From Paraburkholderia bryophila (GTDB taxonomy: Bacteria; Pseudomonadota; Gammaproteobacteria; Burkholderiales; Burkholderiaceae): a stretch of 64,000 bases of DNA. The stretch is taken from NCBI RefSeq assembly GCF_003269035.1, contig NZ_QLTK01000007.1, forward strand, positions 1 to 64,000. Reading direction: 5' to 3'. Of this stretch, positions 60,406 through 64,000 are shown piece after piece. Position numbers and translations under genes: made by a program. The notes below the pieces were generated by a model that ran no database searches, had not been told where the DNA came from, and saw only the letters and a list, made by a program, of their open reading frames with translations. Position 1 is the first letter of the stretch; each line of letters starts with the position of its first letter.

Positions 60406-61293
60406 TCACGCGAAGTTGGCCGCGCTGGAGGCCGTCTGACGCAGGTTGGACGTACGACGGTTTTGCAGCGTCACCAGCCGCTCCATGAAAGCGAGGTCCT
60501 TCTCCTCGATCGTGAAGGCGGCATCCACCCAGTCCTCGGTGATTTCCATCAGTTCGGCACGCGACAATTGCAGCACGCGCTGGCGAGCCCGCAGCATCGC
60601 GCGAATGCCGTTCATCTTCGGCTTGAGCGTATCGATGAACGTGCGCGTGGCCAGATAGGCATCGCCGGGTTCGAACAGCTGATCGACCAGCCCCTTGCCG
60701 TAGTGCCATTCCGCCGTATGCGACTCCCCCACGCCGATCAGTTCCTCGGCGAGCCGCATGCCGGCCTTGCGCGCCACCAGCGAATAACCGCCCATGCCCG
60801 GGAACAGATTGAAGGCGATCTCCGGGAAGCCCATGCGCGCATCGTTCTGCGCCAGCAGGAAATGGTGCGCCAGCGCCGCCTCGAAGCCGCCGCCGAGCGC
60901 CGTGCCTTCCACCATCGCGATCGAAATCGCGCCGGTGTCGAAGCCGCGCGCCGCCGCATGCACGCAATCCACGCAGGCACGCGCGTAGGCCATCAGCGCC
61001 TGACGCTTGCCCGAGCGAATCGTCTCGGCGAAGAAATCGAGATCGCCGCCGACGTTGTACATGGTCGGAATCAACGACCCGGTCACCCAGAAATCGATCT
61101 GCAGCCCCGACTCTCGCGCCGCCTGCGCGAGCCCCAGAATGTCATGCACCAGATCGAGGTTGAAACAGGGACGCGGTTGGGCTCGCAACATCATCCACAT
61201 GATGTTGCGGCCTTCTTCATAGTAAGCGGAGATTTGCGACAGGTTGCCGGCTTCGATGAACGGACGGCAGGCGTGGTGGCTATGCAGATTCAT
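60406..61293 (-). CDS. rpfF: RpfF: BDSF (cis-2-dodecenoic acid) synthase
   Basis: A 295-residue enzyme of the crotonase superfamily. The likely catalytic residues are Glu138 (Gly-Gly-Gly-Phe-Glu-Ala-Ala) and Glu158 (Gly-Phe-Pro-Glu-Ile-Ala-Phe), twenty residues apart as in Xanthomonas RpfF Glu141/Glu161. RpfF dehydrates 3-hydroxydodecanoyl-ACP and then hydrolyses the thioester to release BDSF. The start is the ATG at 61293 (MNLHSHHACRPF) behind aaagga; a GTG at 61320 is less likely. Convergent with rpfR. Confidence 0.95.
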   Translation of the reverse strand: MNLHSHHACRPFIEAGNLSQISAYYEEGRNIMWMMLRAQPRPCFNLDLVHDILGLAQAARESGLQIDFWVTGSLIPTMYNVGGDLDFFAETIRSGKRQALMAYARACVDCVHAAARGFDTGAISIAMVEGTALGGGFEAALAHHFLLAQNDARMGFPEIAFNLFPGMGGYSLVARKAGMRLAEELIGVGESHTAEWHYGKGLVDQLFEPGDAYLATRTFIDTLKPKMNGIRAMLRARQRVLQLSRAELMEITEDWVDAAFTIEEKDLAFMERLVTLQNRRTSNLRQTASSAANFA

Positions 61294-61753
61294 TTTGAAC
61301 GGTCCTTTAAGGTTAAACACTGGTAATGCAATGCGAGCCTAAAGCAGACCGGAATCGGATGGGAGCGGGGTAACCAACAGATGAATGCAAGCGCTTATCG
61401 AAGCCACGCCGGACGGCGCTCCGGAGGCAGGCAGCCGCCTATCGACGCCATGCCGGGGACGCAAACGATTGCGCACCGAAGATGGGCGAAATTAGCCCGT
61501 AAATGAACATGCCGCCGCGCGCAAATAGCGAGCGGCGTAAATTCGAATTTTTTGCCGAATTGGAATGAGAATGAAATAAAGGTCGGTTAGGCAAGGCAAT
61601 CGAAAATATGGATTGCGGATGTTTATTTTTTGAATTGTGGCCTGACAGACGGAATACCTGAATTGCATAGCGCGGGCACTTCGCCGCGCTATGCCAGTGG
61701 TGCCGCTCGGCTCCGACCGAGCGGCACGACCGGATGCGCTTACGCACTCACGC

Positions 61754-63217
<1,464 letters not shown>

Positions 63218-63422
63218 GATGGCGTCCGTGTCGGATCGGGTCGGTCGAAACGAACATGATAGTCCTGATGCCCGACGCGCTGAAGCCCTCGCCACCCGGC
63301 CCGGCCTGACGGGGCCTGCGGCGACCGGGCGCGCGACACGAAAAATCGCTCCGCATGGACGCTGCGCAAAATAAACAATCGCGCGACAATCACGGCTTAC
63401 GTTGCGTTCGAGGAGCGCCCCC

Positions 63423-63734
63423 ATGGCGGGCAATGTCATCGTTCAGGCCGTGGCCGCCGTGCTCGCATTGGGGCTGTATTTTCTGCCGGCCGTTCTGGCG
63501 GATCGCCGCAAGCGTCACGACGTGCTGACGCTGGCGCTCTTCAACGCGTGCCTCGGGTGGACCGGTTTCGGCTGGCTGCTTGCGCTCTACTGGTCGTTGC
63601 AACCGAACCCGCCGAAGAACGTCGCCGGCGAGGTGGTCGAGACACGCAAGATCGTGCGGATGAAGGCTTTTTCGACCGCGTTGCTGGTACGCGTGCAACG
63701 ACGCGCCACGGCACGGGATAGTTTGAAGAAGTAA
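63423..63734 (+). CDS. Superinfection-immunity-domain small membrane protein
   Basis: A 103-residue protein with the Imm_superinfect pattern: Leu-Tyr-Phe-Leu-Pro-Ala-Val-Leu-Ala-Asp-Arg-Arg-Lys-Arg-His, then Leu-Phe-Asn-Ala-Cys-Leu-Gly-Trp-Thr-Gly-Phe-Gly-Trp. Two membrane helices are predicted. The prototype, T4 Imm, blocks DNA entry by superinfecting phage, but chromosomal members are common and rarely tested. The start at 63423 has gaggag seven bases upstream. No phage genes surround it, so a prophage origin is not supported here. Confidence 0.85.
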   Translation: MAGNVIVQAVAAVLALGLYFLPAVLADRRKRHDVLTLALFNACLGWTGFGWLLALYWSLQPNPPKNVAGEVVETRKIVRMKAFSTALLVRVQRRATARDSLKK

Positions 63735-63772
63735 GGCCGCGAAGCCGAGCTGGTTTGCCTGGCCGCCGGCGC

Positions 63773-64000
63773 TCAGGCGGCCCGCCGCCCCACCCGGCTC
63801 CATTGCACGGACCCGGCCGGAATGGAGCGCGGCGCGGCGCGCACGCTGGCCGGCGCGAACATCTCGCGGCGCAGTTCGCCGTGTTCGTCGAACCACTCGC
63901 AGATCAGCCAGTCGCCGGGATTGAGCGCCACCGGTCCCGCATAGGTGATCGTCATACGCGAGCCCCCGTCCTTCAACGTCACGACGTCGCCGACGTTGAA
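63773..64000 (-). CDS. DUF2158 family protein, 5' end outside the window
   Basis: A frame runs from the TGA-side stop at 63773 to the window edge, giving 75 residues beginning Phe-Asn-Val-Gly-Asp-Val-Val-Thr-Leu-Lys-Asp-Gly-Gly-Ser-Arg-Met-Thr. The Val-Gly-Asp-Val-Val-x-Leu-Lys-x-Gly-Gly motif is the start of DUF2158 (YodC-like) proteins, so only a few residues are missing. The Cys-Glu-Trp-Phe-Asp segment is also typical. A small SH3-like beta-barrel of unknown function. Confidence 0.75.
   Translation of the reverse strand, partial: FNVGDVVTLKDGGSRMTITYAGPVALNPGDWLICEWFDEHGELRREMFAPASVRAAPRSIPAGSVQWSRVGRRAA

Noticed and set aside
63423..63734. Prophage around the superinfection-immunity gene
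   Set aside because: Neighbours are an M20 peptidase and a DUF2158 protein; no integrase, capsid or tail genes are present.

Overview
The window is high-GC DNA with long open frames on both strands. It reads as a chromosomal segment of a Burkholderiaceae member, most likely Paraburkholderia or a close relative. The main grounds are a BDSF-type RpfF/RpfR pair, a pelABCDEFG locus, an extra sigma-54 gene, a lutABC operon with a FadR-type regulator, and a cluster of small stress genes common in that family. This is inference from remembered protein families; no database search was run.

Layout. 1-620: end of a transposase gene cut by the window edge, then non-coding DNA. 621-4888: NIPSNAP-family protein, a large MscS-type channel, and a convergent alpha/beta hydrolase. 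4995-9043: a two-gene minus-strand operon (nuclease-helicase plus FAN1-type VRR-NUC nuclease) behind a sigma-70 promoter whose -10 lies inside a perfect LexA box. 9116-13316: cytochrome P450, divergent AraC regulator, SGNH hydrolase, TfoX-N-like protein. 13356-17014: lutABC and its FadR-type regulator, with a clear promoter and operator. 17167-21862: S10 carboxypeptidase, aminotransferase, rpoN paralogue. 22416-24948: BON protein and ilvD. 25180-31369: a run of small stress-type genes (DUF2383, GSP17M-like, DUF1488, DUF4142, PfpI, topoisomerase IB, PRC-barrel, DUF3175 remnant), followed by a cation/proton antiporter.

33099-47389 is a complete, tightly packed pel exopolysaccharide operon (pelA to pelG) with a short FUSC-like membrane protein gene at its end. 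47469-48925 is a divergent AraC/AhpD-like pair. 48926-53400 is an accessory island of lower GC, interrupted by an aldo/keto reductase gene. It carries three cassettes that look like toxin-immunity modules: a Tlde1/DUF2778 effector gene that has lost its catalytic middle but kept its downstream membrane (immunity-like) gene, an intact Tlde1-like effector with a periplasmic partner, and a small membrane protein with a DUF1493 partner. The upstream DNA of the three cassettes is related. 53566-58056 is the large helicase gene lhr. 58303-61293 is the convergent rpfR/rpfF pair, the BDSF receptor/c-di-GMP enzyme and the BDSF synthase. 61754-64000 holds an M20 peptidase, a superinfection-immunity-domain protein and a DUF2158 protein cut by the window edge.

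How they fit together. PelD is a c-di-GMP receptor that drives Pel export. RpfR is a PAS-GGDEF-EAL protein that alters c-di-GMP in response to BDSF made by RpfF. Biofilm output, second-messenger control and quorum signal therefore sit within about 15 kb. The FAN1/helicase operon and Lhr form a DNA-repair theme, with direct SOS control visible for the first. The most novel part is the effector-immunity island at 49.0-53.4 kb.
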